Below are positions 15,501 to 24,804 of a stretch of DNA of 64,000 nt, piece by piece. The stretch spans positions 1-64,000 of the forward strand of contig CAVSLJ010000003.1 of NCBI GenBank assembly GCA_963728875.1, given 5' to 3'. Position 1 is the first letter of the stretch; the number at the start of each line of letters is the position of its first letter. Source of the DNA: DASUPK01 sp963728875 (GTDB lineage: Bacteria > Actinomycetota > Thermoleophilia > Solirubrobacterales > 70-9). The translations under genes were made by a program, and so were the position numbers. The notes under the pieces were generated by a model. That model saw only the letters and a list, made by a program, of their open reading frames with translations, did no database searches and had not been told where the DNA came from.

Positions 15501-16727
15501 GTGGACTCCGCGGGACGCATCGAGGTGATTCGCGAGCTCTGCTCCTTCCAGGGGCGCGGGCCGGGGACCGACGCCGAGCGGCGCGCGGGCAACATGCTCG
15601 CCGGCAGGCTCCGCGGCATCGGGCGCCGCGCCGAGATCGAGCCCTTCTTCGCCCATCCCGAGTACGCCATCGTCCACCTGATTCACGCGGCGATGGGGGT
15701 GGCGGGAAGCATCATCGCCACGGTTCAGCCGGCGGTCGGCTTCACCCTCGTCCTCATTGCCGCCATTTCGACCTACCTCGACCTCAACACCCGCATCTAC
15801 CTGGTCCGCTCGCTGCTCTTCCGGCGCGCCTCCCAGAACGTCGTCTCCCCCGGCAACCGCCCCGACGCCCCCGCCCGCCTGATCCTCATGGCCCACTACG
15901 ACGCGGCCCGCACCGGCTACGTCTTCTCCAAGGCGTCCAACCGGATCCGGAAGCTGCCCGAGCGCACCCGCCTCAATCTCGGACCCTTCCGCCTCTTCTT
16001 CTGGCTCGGATTGGCGCCCCTGCTGCCGATCCTGGGCGCGCGCATGGCCGGTCTCGACGCGACCTGGCTCAACGCCCTGCAGGCGGTCCCCACGATCGTC
16101 CTGATCATCGCCGGGTTCCTGCTGATCGACATCGCCCTCTCGGACATCGTCCCCGGCGCGTACGACAACGCCTCGGGGGTCGCCGCGGTCCTCTCCGCCG
16201 CCGACGAGCTGACCGCGAACCCGCCGGAGAACCTCGACGTCTGGGTCGTCCTGGCCGGCTCCGAGGAGTCCTTCTGCGAGGGCAGCCGCGCCTTCGTCCG
16301 CGCCCACCGCAAGGAGCTGGACCGGACCACGACCGCCTTCGTCAACGTCGACTCGGTCTCCTACGGCGGGGTGGCATACGAGATCAGCCAGGGCCCCGTG
16401 ATCAGCCTCCCCCACGACGCGCAGCTGATCGAGCTCTGCAAGGCCCTCTCGGACGCCGGCCAGACTGCTCGACCAATTCGTCACCCCCTGCTCGACGATG
16501 CCCTGCCGGCGCGCGTTCGCCGGCTGCGCGCGATCACCCTCCGCACCACGGACGCCGATGGCAACCTCGCCCCCTGGTACCACACCCACGAGGACGTCCC
16601 CGAGCAAGTGGACTCGGAGGCGCTCACCAGGGCCAGCGACTTCGTCGTCTCACTTGCCAGGCTGCTTGATCGCGAGGCCGGGCGCACCGTCGCGCCGCAG
16701 CCGAGCGTCGAGCGAACGCCCGTGTAA
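15501..16727 (+). CDS. Membrane-embedded M28-family zinc peptidase
   Basis: 408 aa. The M28 aminopeptidase ligand set is present: His/Asp in LMAHYDAAR, bridging Asp in GAYDNASGVAA, catalytic and ligand Glu pair in AGSEES, Asp in VNVDSV and the last His in YHTHEDVPEQ. Two hydrophobic regions interrupt the N-terminal half (about residues 55-95 and 155-215), so it is probably membrane-bound. GTG start with GATAAT 9 nt upstream. The next gene starts 11 bp downstream, so co-transcription with acetoacetyl-CoA synthetase is likely although no functional link is clear. Confidence 0.83.
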   Translation: MDSAGRIEVIRELCSFQGRGPGTDAERRAGNMLAGRLRGIGRRAEIEPFFAHPEYAIVHLIHAAMGVAGSIIATVQPAVGFTLVLIAAISTYLDLNTRIYLVRSLLFRRASQNVVSPGNRPDAPARLILMAHYDAARTGYVFSKASNRIRKLPERTRLNLGPFRLFFWLGLAPLLPILGARMAGLDATWLNALQAVPTIVLIIAGFLLIDIALSDIVPGAYDNASGVAAVLSAADELTANPPENLDVWVVLAGSEESFCEGSRAFVRAHRKELDRTTTAFVNVDSVSYGGVAYEISQGPVISLPHDAQLIELCKALSDAGQTARPIRHPLLDDALPARVRRLRAITLRTTDADGNLAPWYHTHEDVPEQVDSEALTRASDFVVSLARLLDREAGRTVAPQPSVERTPV

Positions 16728-16737
16728 AGATCGAGCC

Positions 16738-18735
16738 GTGGAGGAGAGCACCGCCGAGGCAGAGATCCTCTGGGCGCCCACGCCCGAGATGGTCGAGCGC
16801 TCCCAGCTCACCCGCTACATCCGCTGGCTGGCGGAGAACCGCGACCTTCACTTCGAGGACTACCACGCGCTCTGGCGCTGGTCGGTCACCGAGATCGAGG
16901 AGTTCTGGGGCACGCTCTGGGAGTACTTCGAGGTCATCTCCGACGGGCCCTACGACCAGGTGCTCGAACAGCGCGTGATGCCCGGCGCCCGCTGGTTCGA
17001 GGGCGCCAACCTGAACTACGCCGAGCACATCTTCCGGGGCAAGGGCGACGATGAGGTCGCCGTCCTCCACGCATCCGAGCTTCGCGAGCTGACCGAGCTG
17101 CGCTGGGGGGAGCTGCGCGAGCAGGTCGCCCGGGTGCGCGAGGGGCTGCAGGCCCTGGGGGTGACCAGGGGAGACCGCGTCGTCGCCTACCTGCCGAACG
17201 GCCCCGAGGCTCTGATCGCCTTCCTCGCCGCCGCCAGCCTGGGCGCCATCTGGTCGAGCTGCTCCCCGGACTTCGGGCCGGGCAGCGTCATCGACCGCTT
17301 CGCCCAGATCGAGCCGAAGGTGATGTTCGCCGTCGACGGCTACCGCTACGGCGGCAGGGACTTCGACCGCATGGAGGTCGTCGCGGATGTGGCGGCCCAG
17401 ATCCCCAGCCTGGAGCGGATCGTCATCGTCCCCTACCTGAGCGCCTCACCGGAGCTCTCGGCCATCGAGGATCACCCGGAGGCGGCGCCGCCCATGACCT
17501 GGGGGCAGCTCGCCGACCTCGGCCAGGGCGCCGAGCTCCGCTTCAAGCGCGTCCCCTTCGACCACCCCCTCTGGGTCCTCTACTCCTCCGGGACCACGGG
17601 TCTCCCCAAGGCGATCGTCCACGGGCACGGCGGGATCCTCATGGAACAGCTCAAGAAGGGCTACCTCCACCTCGACGCCCAGCCCGGCGACCGGCTCTTC
17701 TGGTTCACGACGACCGGCTGGATGATGTGGAACTTCCTGATCGGGGGGCTGCTCACGCCGGCCTCGATCGTCCTCTACGACGGCAACCCGGCCCATCCCG
17801 ATATGGGGGTGCTCTGGGACCTGGCGGAGCGCACCGGCGAGACGACCTTCGGGACCAGCGCCGCCTACATCGCGGCCTGCATGAAGGACGGAGTCAGGCC
17901 CGAGGAGGGACGCGACCTCTCCCGCCTTCGCGCGGTCGGCTCGACCGGCTCCCCGCTCTCCCCCGAGGGCTTCGACTGGATCTACGAACGTCTCGGAGCG
18001 GACACCTGGCTCTTCTCGACCAGCGGCGGGACCGACCTCTGCACCGCCTTCGTCGGCGGCGTCCCGATCCTCCCCGTGTACAAGGGCGAGCTCCAGGCCC
18101 GCGTCCTGGGCGCCAAGGTCGAGGCGTTCGACGAGGACGGCAAATCGGTGGTGGACGAGGTCGGCGAGCTGGTCATCACCGAGCCGATGCCCTCGATGCC
18201 GGTCTTCTTCTGGGGAGACGACGACGGCTCCCGCTACCGGGCCAGCTACTTCGAGATGTTCCCTGGCATCTGGCGACACGGTGACTGGATCGAGATCACC
18301 TCCCGCGGCACCGCAATCATCTACGGCCGCTCCGACTCGACCATCAACCGAGGCGGCATCCGGATGGGAACGGCGGAGATCTACCGCGCCGTCGCGGATG
18401 TCCCGGAGGTCCTCGACTCGCTGGTGGTTGACGTCCCGAGGCCGGGCACGGAGGGTTGGATGCCCCTCTTCGTCGTCCTGCGCGAGGGCGCCGAGCTGGA
18501 CGACGACCTGGCGGGCGACATCAAGCGCCGCATCCGCGAGCAGTGCTCACCCCGCCACGTCCCGAACGAGATCTTCCAGGTCAAGGAGGTCCCCAGAACC
18601 CTGAGCGGCAAGGTCCTCGAGGTCCCGGTCAAGCGGATCCTGATGGGCGAGCCGGCGGAGAAGGCGGCGAGCCGCGACTCCCTCGCCAACCCGGCGGCCC
18701 TCGACTACTTCACGGAGCTGGCGCGCACGACCTGA
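16738..18735 (+). CDS. Acetoacetate-CoA ligase (acetoacetyl-CoA synthetase)
   Basis: 665 aa, full length for the family. The N-terminal ACAS domain (ILWAPTPEMVERSQLTRYI, LNYAEHIFRG) is followed by the AMP-binding core: P-loop LYSSGTTGLPKAIVHGHGG, FWFTTTGWMMWNF, and the C-terminal hinge and lysine region TINRGGIRMGTAEIY ... RTLSGKVLEVPVK. It activates acetoacetate with ATP and CoA, feeding ketone bodies into acetyl-CoA. GTG start, AAAGAT -10 six nt upstream. The window also holds 3-hydroxybutyryl-CoA dehydrogenase and HMG-CoA lyase, so acetoacetate metabolism is well represented. Confidence 0.92.
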   Translation: MEESTAEAEILWAPTPEMVERSQLTRYIRWLAENRDLHFEDYHALWRWSVTEIEEFWGTLWEYFEVISDGPYDQVLEQRVMPGARWFEGANLNYAEHIFRGKGDDEVAVLHASELRELTELRWGELREQVARVREGLQALGVTRGDRVVAYLPNGPEALIAFLAAASLGAIWSSCSPDFGPGSVIDRFAQIEPKVMFAVDGYRYGGRDFDRMEVVADVAAQIPSLERIVIVPYLSASPELSAIEDHPEAAPPMTWGQLADLGQGAELRFKRVPFDHPLWVLYSSGTTGLPKAIVHGHGGILMEQLKKGYLHLDAQPGDRLFWFTTTGWMMWNFLIGGLLTPASIVLYDGNPAHPDMGVLWDLAERTGETTFGTSAAYIAACMKDGVRPEEGRDLSRLRAVGSTGSPLSPEGFDWIYERLGADTWLFSTSGGTDLCTAFVGGVPILPVYKGELQARVLGAKVEAFDEDGKSVVDEVGELVITEPMPSMPVFFWGDDDGSRYRASYFEMFPGIWRHGDWIEITSRGTAIIYGRSDSTINRGGIRMGTAEIYRAVADVPEVLDSLVVDVPRPGTEGWMPLFVVLREGAELDDDLAGDIKRRIREQCSPRHVPNEIFQVKEVPRTLSGKVLEVPVKRILMGEPAEKAASRDSLANPAALDYFTELARTT

Positions 18736-18753
18736 GTCGAATTCCGGGGGTCT

Positions 18754-19917
18754 GTGAACCAGTCGGAACGAATCGGCGTAGGAGGTGGCGTGGACATTCC
18801 ACCCCGCCAGAGCTGGAAGCAGGACCTCGCGCCCTACCTCGAGGTCGACCGGCGGCGCAGCCTCGCCCAGATCGCCAGCGTCGTCCTCCCCTACCTGTCC
18901 ATCTGGGTGCTGGCCGCGCTGATCCAGCCGAGCGCCCCGGTCGCCGTGGCTCTCGGCCTCGCCGCCACGGTCTTCCTCATCCGCATGTACTCGCTCTTCC
19001 ACGACCTCACCCACAACTCGATGTTCTCCTCGCGGCAGGCGAACAGCCGCTGGGGCCACCTCCTCGGCTATCTGCTCTTCTCCCCGTATCGCTGGTGGCA
19101 GCGCCAGCACCGCATCCATCACGCCCACACCGGCGACCTCGATCACCGCGGCGTCGGCGAGATCAACACCCTGACCGTCGCCGAGTACGAGAGCGCGTCC
19201 CCGCTGCGGCGGCTCGGCTACCGGCTCTACCGCAACCCCCTGCTGATGCTGCTCGTCGGCCCGAGCCTCGTGTTCCTCTTCGAGCGCCGCTTCCCGCAGC
19301 GGGGCATGACCAAGCCGATCCTGGCGAGCGTCGTGGCGACCAACCTGGCGCTCGTGGGCTGGGTGCTGGCCTGGTCCATGATCGTCGGCTGGGGGACCTT
19401 CCTGCTGATCCAGGGCACCACCCTGGTCGCCGGTGGCGCCATCGCCGCCTGGATGCTCTACATCCAGCACCAGTACGAGGACACCTACTACCAGACGCCC
19501 GGCGAGTGGCAGTTCGAGCTCGCCGCACTGCAGGGCAGCTCGTACCTGCAGCTGCCACGCCCGCTCGCCTGGGCCGTGGGCAACGCGAACTACCACCACG
19601 TGCATCACCTGAGCGCGAAGATCCCGAACTACCGGCTCCCCGCCGCGCACTCCTCGCACCCGATGTTCCGGCGCACGCCGGTGGTCACGCTCGGCAGCAG
19701 CATCCGGACCTTCCGGCTGAAGCTGTGGGACACGGACAGCGAGTCGCTGGTCCCCTTCCCTGGGAGCACTACAAGGGTTGTGAAGGAACGGCTTCGCCAT
19801 CAGGTCGCGGCCACGGGCGACCGCACCGCGCTTCACTACACGGGTCGCGCTCTCGCGCGCCCTCGCATTAAGGGCTTCGCCCTTCGCTCCGATTTAGAGC
19901 GGTCTGGTGGCCGCTAG
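18754..19917 (+). CDS. Membrane fatty acid desaturase
   Basis: 387 aa. Three His boxes of the di-iron desaturases: HDLTHN, HRIHHAHT and NYHHVHHLS, with TM helices between them. It inserts a double bond into acyl lipids in the membrane. The GTG at 18754 is 18 bp after the synthetase gene. The last ~45 residues (from about VVKERLRHQ) are encoded by a dispersed intergenic-type repeat (19787-19917) and are unlike a desaturase tail. The stop TAG shares CTAG with the convergent carboxylase gene. The original stop may have been lost when the repeat inserted (inference). Confidence 0.9.
   Translation: MNQSERIGVGGGVDIPPRQSWKQDLAPYLEVDRRRSLAQIASVVLPYLSIWVLAALIQPSAPVAVALGLAATVFLIRMYSLFHDLTHNSMFSSRQANSRWGHLLGYLLFSPYRWWQRQHRIHHAHTGDLDHRGVGEINTLTVAEYESASPLRRLGYRLYRNPLLMLLVGPSLVFLFERRFPQRGMTKPILASVVATNLALVGWVLAWSMIVGWGTFLLIQGTTLVAGGAIAAWMLYIQHQYEDTYYQTPGEWQFELAALQGSSYLQLPRPLAWAVGNANYHHVHHLSAKIPNYRLPAAHSSHPMFRRTPVVTLGSSIRTFRLKLWDTDSESLVPFPGSTTRVVKERLRHQVAATGDRTALHYTGRALARPRIKGFALRSDLERSGGR
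19787..19917 (+). repeat. CTAG-ended dispersed repeat, copy A
   Basis: Shares GGCTTCGCCAT, GCGGCCACG, GGGC-TTC-GCCC, a CGCTC..GAGCG hairpin and the terminal GGTGGCCGCTAG with copies at 24704-24804 (inverted) and 35859-35953. This copy lies inside the desaturase reading frame and supplies its C-terminus and stop. It also contains the shorter hairpin element 19842-19862. Confidence 0.7.
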
Positions 19918-21434
19918 GCCGGCGTTATGGGATTCCGCCGGGTGGCGAAGCTGCGGTCCTTGGTCGCCGCCAGGGCATAGCGTCGGATTAGCTCGGCCCG
20001 CAGGCTGTCCGGCTCGATCACCGCGTCGACGACCAACTCGGAGGCGAGGTGGAGGATGTCGATGTCCTCGGAGTACTCCTCCCGCTTCTCCTTGACGAAG
20101 CGCTCGCGCTCCTCCGGATCCTCGATCTCCTGGATCTGGTTGAAGAAGACCGCGTTGATGGCGGCTTCGGGGCCCATGACCGCGATCTGCGCCTGTGGGA
20201 ACGCCAGGCATGCGTCGGGCTCGAAGGCCGGGCCCGCCATCGCGTAGAGCCCGGCGCCGTAGGCCTTGCGCACGATCACCGAGAGCTTCGGGACGGTCGC
20301 CTCGGAGACCGCGCTGATCATCTTGGCCCCGTGGCGGATGATCCCCTGCCGCTCGACGTCCCTGCCGATCATGAAGCCGGGAACGTCGGCGAGGAAGAGC
20401 AGGGGCACGTTGAACGCGTTGCAATTCATGATGAACCGTGCCGCCTTGTCGGCCGAGTCGACGAAGAGGACCCCGCCCTTCACCTTCGGCTGGTTTGCGA
20501 CGATCCCGATCACCCGCCCGTCGAGGCGCGCGTAGCCGACCACCACCTCCTTCGCCCAGCGGGCGTGCACCTCGAGGAACGAGTCGGCGTCCACGACGGC
20601 GTTGACCAGGTCCTTGACGTCGAACGGATCCTTCTCGTTCTCGGGGACGATCTCGGAGACGGCCGGGCTCTCCCCCGGGTCCGAGGGCGGAGCGGTCGGT
20701 GGCTCCCCACGCCAGTTCGAAGGCATGTAGGCCAGGTAGCTGCGGGCGAGGTCGACCGCCTCCTCGTCGGACTCGCTCAGGAAGTGCCCGCACCCCGAGA
20801 CGGAGGTGTGCATCCGGGCGCCGCCCATCTCCTCGAGCGTGACCTTCTCGCCGATCACCATCTCCGCCATGCGCGGGGACCCGAGGTACATCGACGCGTT
20901 GCCGTCGCGCATGATCACCACGTCACAGAAGGCCGGGATATAGGCCCCGCCGGCCGCGCTCGGGCCGAAGAGCAGGCAGACCTGGGGCACCTGGCCGGAG
21001 AGGCGCACCTGGTTGTGGAAGATGTGTCCCGCGCCGCGCCGCCCGGGGAACATGCGCACCTGCTCCGTGATCCGCGCGCCGGCCGAGTCGACCAGGTAGA
21101 CGATCGGAACCTGGTTCTCGAGGGCCCGCTCCTGGATCCGGAGGATCTTCTCGACGGTCTTCGGGCCCCACGAGCCGGCCTTCACGGCCGGATCGTTCGC
21201 CATCAGCGCGACCGGGCGCCCTCCCACCGTTCCCATTCCGGTGACGACGCCGTCGGCGCCGAGGCCCTCCTGCTCCCAGTTGGCGAGCAGCCCATCCTCC
21301 GCCAGCGACTCGGCGTCGAGAAGCCTTGCCACCCGCTCGCGAACCGGCAGCTTCTTCTGCTCGGCGACCTTCTTGCGGTGCCGCTCGGGTCCTCCCTCGA
21401 GCGCAGCATCGAGGGCCGCCCTGACGTCGCTCAC
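19914..21434 (-). CDS. Acyl-CoA carboxylase carboxyltransferase (beta) subunit
   Basis: 506 aa, the PccB/MccB class. Carboxyltransferase halves are both present: biotin/acyl-CoA region GMGTVGGRPVALMANDPAV, VDSAGARI, GPSAAGGAYIPAFCD, then C-terminal VADQP-like VANQPKVKGGVLFVDSA, FNVPLLFLADVPGFM, GAGLYAMAG and MGPEAAINAVFF. It transfers carboxyl from biotin to a short acyl-CoA. No biotin carboxylase/BCCP subunit is in the window. Last gene of a minus-strand set with the DivIVA-like protein (16 bp gap) and 3-hydroxybutyryl-CoA dehydrogenase. Propionyl versus methylcrotonyl specificity is not resolvable by eye. Confidence 0.9.
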   Translation of the reverse strand: MSDVRAALDAALEGGPERHRKKVAEQKKLPVRERVARLLDAESLAEDGLLANWEQEGLGADGVVTGMGTVGGRPVALMANDPAVKAGSWGPKTVEKILRIQERALENQVPIVYLVDSAGARITEQVRMFPGRRGAGHIFHNQVRLSGQVPQVCLLFGPSAAGGAYIPAFCDVVIMRDGNASMYLGSPRMAEMVIGEKVTLEEMGGARMHTSVSGCGHFLSESDEEAVDLARSYLAYMPSNWRGEPPTAPPSDPGESPAVSEIVPENEKDPFDVKDLVNAVVDADSFLEVHARWAKEVVVGYARLDGRVIGIVANQPKVKGGVLFVDSADKAARFIMNCNAFNVPLLFLADVPGFMIGRDVERQGIIRHGAKMISAVSEATVPKLSVIVRKAYGAGLYAMAGPAFEPDACLAFPQAQIAVMGPEAAINAVFFNQIQEIEDPEERERFVKEKREEYSEDIDILHLASELVVDAVIEPDSLRAELIRRYALAATKDRSFATRRNPITPA

Positions 21435-21450
21435 AGCCGCCCCTGGTTGC

Positions 21451-22203
21451 TCAGGTCCGAGCCTGCTGCTCGGACTCGGCGTCGACGATCTCGGTCTCCT
21501 CGGAGGCGGCCTCGTCGCCTTCCCCGGTCTCGAAGTCCTCCTCCTCGCCCTCGCGGTCGAGGGGGTCGAGCTCGTCGGGCCTGTCGAACGGATCCGACCC
21601 GGGCTCGGGACGGTGCTCGGAGACGGCGCCGGTCAGCTTGGCGCTGAGCTCCTCGGTGTCGGCCAGGATGTCGTCGCGCCTCCGCACGAGGTCGGCGATC
21701 ACCGCCTCGATGTCCTCGCGACGCTGCGTGCCCTCCTCGACGATTCGCCGGGCCTGGGCCTGTGCGGTCGCGATGGTCTCGCGCGCCTCCTCCTCGGCCT
21801 GCCTGCTGGCGCTCGCGGCCTCCTCCTCGGCGGCCTGGCGGGTCTGCTGTGCATACGCGTCGGCGGAGGTGCGCGTCTCGCTCGCGTACTTGTCGGTCTC
21901 GGTGCGGGTCTCCTCCGCCTGCATGTTCGCCATGTTGATCGTGCCCCGGGCCTCCTCCTCGGCCTCGGCGCGAATCTGCTGGGCGCTCTCCTCGGCCTGG
22001 GACAGGATCGCGCCCGTCCGCTGTCCCACCCGCTCCAGCTCGCGCTTGACCGTGTCCGAGCGGGACTCGTCGCCGGCTCCGGTCTCGAGCCAGTCGGCCA
22101 GCCGCGCCAGGAACTTCTCGACCTCGTGCTTGTCGTAACCCCGCCGCGATGACGGGAACGTCGCGTTGCGGATTCGGTCGAGACTGGTCTGGTCGACGGG
22201 CAT
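21451..22203 (-). CDS. DivIVA-domain coiled-coil protein
   Basis: 250 aa. The N-terminal DivIVA motif is IRNATFPSSRRGYDKHEVEKF, with the invariant RGYD and VxxFL. A long Ala/Glu/Gln-rich coiled coil runs from about residue 50 to 190, then an acidic low-complexity tail. Such proteins sit at the membrane at poles or septa in Actinomycetota and scaffold wall synthesis. The ATG at 22203 with AAGGAGGGAC is preferred. It lies between two acyl-CoA enzymes in the same transcription direction, an unusual setting. Confidence 0.85.
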   Translation of the reverse strand: MPVDQTSLDRIRNATFPSSRRGYDKHEVEKFLARLADWLETGAGDESRSDTVKRELERVGQRTGAILSQAEESAQQIRAEAEEEARGTINMANMQAEETRTETDKYASETRTSADAYAQQTRQAAEEEAASASRQAEEEARETIATAQAQARRIVEEGTQRREDIEAVIADLVRRRDDILADTEELSAKLTGAVSEHRPEPGSDPFDRPDELDPLDREGEEEDFETGEGDEAASEETEIVDAESEQQART

Positions 22204-22228
22204 GCGTCCTGTCCCTCCTTGAGCTTGC

Positions 22229-23113
22229 CTAGCCCCCGGTGTCCACCGGAACTGGCTTGTCGCCAGAGTAATCGTAGAACCCCTTACCCGACTTGCGGCC
22301 AAACTCCCCTGCGTCGACCATCTTCTTGAGCGTGTCCGGCGCGGCGAAGCGATCCTCGCCGTAGGCGTCGACCATCACGTCCGCGATTGCGACCAGCGTG
22401 TCGAGCCCGACGAAGTCGGCGAGCGTCAGCGGCCCCATCGGGTGGCTCGCGCCGGCCATCATCCCGGTGTCGATGTCGGAGATCGAACCGACGCCCTGCT
22501 CGTGGGCGCGGATCGCGTCAAGCATGTAGGGGACCAGCAGGCGATTGACGATGAAGCCACGGTTGTCCCCCGCCGCCACCGTGGTCTTCCCGAGCGACTC
22601 GCCCACCTCGAAGCCGAGCGCGACGGCGTCATCCCCGGACTTCTCGGCCCTGACCACCTCGAGCAGCGGCATCACCTGCGGCGGGTTGAAGAAATGGAGC
22701 CCGATCATCCGCTCGGGGCGCTTGGTGGAGTCCGCCTGCGTGGCGACCGAGAGCGACGAGGTGTTGGTGGCGAGATAGGCGTCGTCCTTGACGAGCTCGT
22801 CAAGCTCACGCCACATCTCGAGCTTGCGGTCGAGGTCCTCGGTGATCGCCTCGATCACGAGGTCGCAATCGGCCAGATCCGAGTAGTCCAGCGTCGGGGT
22901 GATGCGGCCGCGCACCGCATCCGCCTCGGACTGCTCCATCTTGCCCTTCTCGACCGCCCGCGCGAGTTGCTTCTCGATCTTGCCCATGCCCTTGTCGAGC
23001 GGCGCCTGATCGATCTCCCGCACCACGACGTCCCAGCCCTGCTGCGCGCAGATCTGAGAGATCCCGTGGCCCATGAGCCCGCAGCCCAGGACTCCGACCT
23101 TGCTGATCGCCAT
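22229..23113 (-). CDS. hbd: 3-hydroxybutyryl-CoA dehydrogenase
   Basis: 294 aa. NAD-binding GVLGCGLMGHGISQI, catalytic region TNTSSLSV ... RMIGLHFFNPPQVMPLLEVV (catalytic His in GLHFF), and C-terminal GFIVNRLL ... SHPMGPLTLADFVGLD. A full-length single-domain enzyme interconverting 3-hydroxybutyryl-CoA and acetoacetyl-CoA. First gene of the minus-strand set with the DivIVA-like and carboxyltransferase genes (25 bp gap). The end KSGKGFYDYS is typical of the family. It connects with acetoacetyl-CoA synthetase and crotonyl-CoA reductase elsewhere in the window. Confidence 0.93.
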   Translation of the reverse strand: MAISKVGVLGCGLMGHGISQICAQQGWDVVVREIDQAPLDKGMGKIEKQLARAVEKGKMEQSEADAVRGRITPTLDYSDLADCDLVIEAITEDLDRKLEMWRELDELVKDDAYLATNTSSLSVATQADSTKRPERMIGLHFFNPPQVMPLLEVVRAEKSGDDAVALGFEVGESLGKTTVAAGDNRGFIVNRLLVPYMLDAIRAHEQGVGSISDIDTGMMAGASHPMGPLTLADFVGLDTLVAIADVMVDAYGEDRFAAPDTLKKMVDAGEFGRKSGKGFYDYSGDKPVPVDTGG

Positions 23114-23207
23114 ATGCGTTTGCTCCCTCTGTAGCTAAGTTCGAGTAATTGGCGGGCGGGAGCATACGGGCCGCAACCACCTAAGGTGTCGCGGGTTTCA
23201 CATCCCG

Positions 23208-24707
23208 ATGAGCTGGGGCAGACGACACTGGGCCGGGGCCATTCTCGCTGCGCTCGTTGCGGCGGCGCTCGCCTGCGCCGGGACGGCCGCGCCTGCCCCG
23301 GCGGCCGTCAAGTGCGACAAGGCCTGCCAGGCGCACCGGGAGAAGCTGGCCCAGCTGCGCCGCCAGAACAAGCTGCAGAAGCGGCCGAACGTGATCGTCA
23401 TCGACACGGACGACATGAACGCGACCGACATCTCTGTGATGCGGAACACCCTCAGCCTGCTGGGCGCGCACGGCACCACGTTCCGCAACAGCTACGTCTC
23501 CTACCCGCTGTGCTGTCCCTCTCGGGCGACCTTCCTGACCGGGCAGTACGCGCACAACCACCACGTGCTCACGGACCAGCGCTTCGACGACCTGGACAGC
23601 TCGAACACCCTGGCGGTCTGGCTGCGGCGTGCCAAGTACCGGACTGCGATGGTCGGCAAGTACCTGAACGGCTACGGCGTCGTCTACCCGCGCCAGGTCC
23701 CAAAGGGCTGGACCCAGTGGTACGCGCTCACGGGCGGAACCGAGCAGCACCGCTACGGCTTCAGGCTCAACGAGAACGGCAAGGTCCACCATTACGGCCG
23801 CAAGCCGAGCAACTACATCGACTACGTCCTCGACTCGAAGGTGAACGCGGTCCTGAAGCAGTGGACGGTCAGCCCGAAGCCGTTCTTCATCTACTACAAC
23901 CCGAACAACCCTCACGGCGAGTCGGGCACGCCCTACTGGTCCACCCGCGACCCCGAGCCGGCGCCACAGTACCTCGGTGCCTTCGGCGACATCACGGCTC
24001 CTCACCCGCCGAACTTCGACGAGGCAGACGTCTCGGACAAGCCGGACCTGGTCCGGGAGATCCCCCATCTCACGGATGCGCAGCTGGCCGACATCGACCG
24101 TCGCTACCGCGGCCGCCAGGAGAGCCTCCTCTCGGTGGACGACGAGGTGAAGCGAATCTTCGGGCTCGTCCGCAAGTACGGCGACAAGCGAAAGACGTTC
24201 TTCATCTTCACCTCGGACAACGGCCTCGAGCTCGGCTCCCACCGGATCGAATTCAAGAACTTCCTCTACGAGGAGGGCGAACGGGTCCCGTTGATCATCC
24301 GCGGACCAGGCTTCCCAGTGAACGCGACGCGCGACCAGCTGGTGGCGAACATCGACCTGGCCCCGACGATCATCTCGCTCACAGGCACGACTCCGGGGCG
24401 GACGATGGACGGCATCCCGCTGCTGCCCTTGGCGAAAAATCCCGCCGAGGCCGCCAACCGGGACATCCTCTTCGAGAGCCCCGACATCGGCGCCTACGGG
24501 ATCCGGCGCGGCCCCTGGAAGTACAACCTCTGGGACAACGGCGACGAGGAGCTCTACAACCTCGACGACGACCCCTACGAGCTCACCAACCTGCTCTACG
24601 ACCCGCCCGGACCGGTCGCTCCGTCGCCGCAGGACATCGCGCTGGCGAGCCAGCTCAAACCCCGCCTGGAGCAGCTGCGCACCTGCAACGGCGCCAGCTG
24701 CCACTAG
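23208..24707 (+). CDS. Secreted type I sulfatase (second copy)
   Basis: 499 aa. Signal peptide ending near APAPAAV, then VIDTDDM (metal), YPLCCPSRATFLTG (formylglycine Cys), GKYLNGYG, NNPHGES and TSDNGLELGSHRI. The C-terminus ends RTCNGASCH, matching the CSGPSC pair of the sulfatase at 9910. Overall layout parallels that gene without its Lys-rich tail. Its stop codon TAG lies in the terminal CTAG of a dispersed repeat (24704-24804). Likely removes sulfate from an environmental polysaccharide or glycan; the substrate is not evident. Confidence 0.9.
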   Translation: MSWGRRHWAGAILAALVAAALACAGTAAPAPAAVKCDKACQAHREKLAQLRRQNKLQKRPNVIVIDTDDMNATDISVMRNTLSLLGAHGTTFRNSYVSYPLCCPSRATFLTGQYAHNHHVLTDQRFDDLDSSNTLAVWLRRAKYRTAMVGKYLNGYGVVYPRQVPKGWTQWYALTGGTEQHRYGFRLNENGKVHHYGRKPSNYIDYVLDSKVNAVLKQWTVSPKPFFIYYNPNNPHGESGTPYWSTRDPEPAPQYLGAFGDITAPHPPNFDEADVSDKPDLVREIPHLTDAQLADIDRRYRGRQESLLSVDDEVKRIFGLVRKYGDKRKTFFIFTSDNGLELGSHRIEFKNFLYEEGERVPLIIRGPGFPVNATRDQLVANIDLAPTIISLTGTTPGRTMDGIPLLPLAKNPAEAANRDILFESPDIGAYGIRRGPWKYNLWDNGDEELYNLDDDPYELTNLLYDPPGPVAPSPQDIALASQLKPRLEQLRTCNGASCH

Positions 24708-24804
24708 CGGCCACCAGGCCGCTCCACTTTGGAGCGGAGGGCGCAGCCCGAAGCGACTTATGTGCGGCGGCCGCTCGTGGCCGCGGCTTTATGGCGAAGC
24801 CGTC
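24704..24804 (-). repeat. CTAG-ended dispersed repeat, copy B (inverted)
   Basis: Reverse-complement copy of the element at 35859-35953. It has a perfect 7-bp hairpin at 24719-24725/24731-24737 and fills the space between the convergent sulfatase and SnoaL-like genes, providing the stop of the first and the last codons of the second. Probably a bidirectional terminator-like element. Confidence 0.7.
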
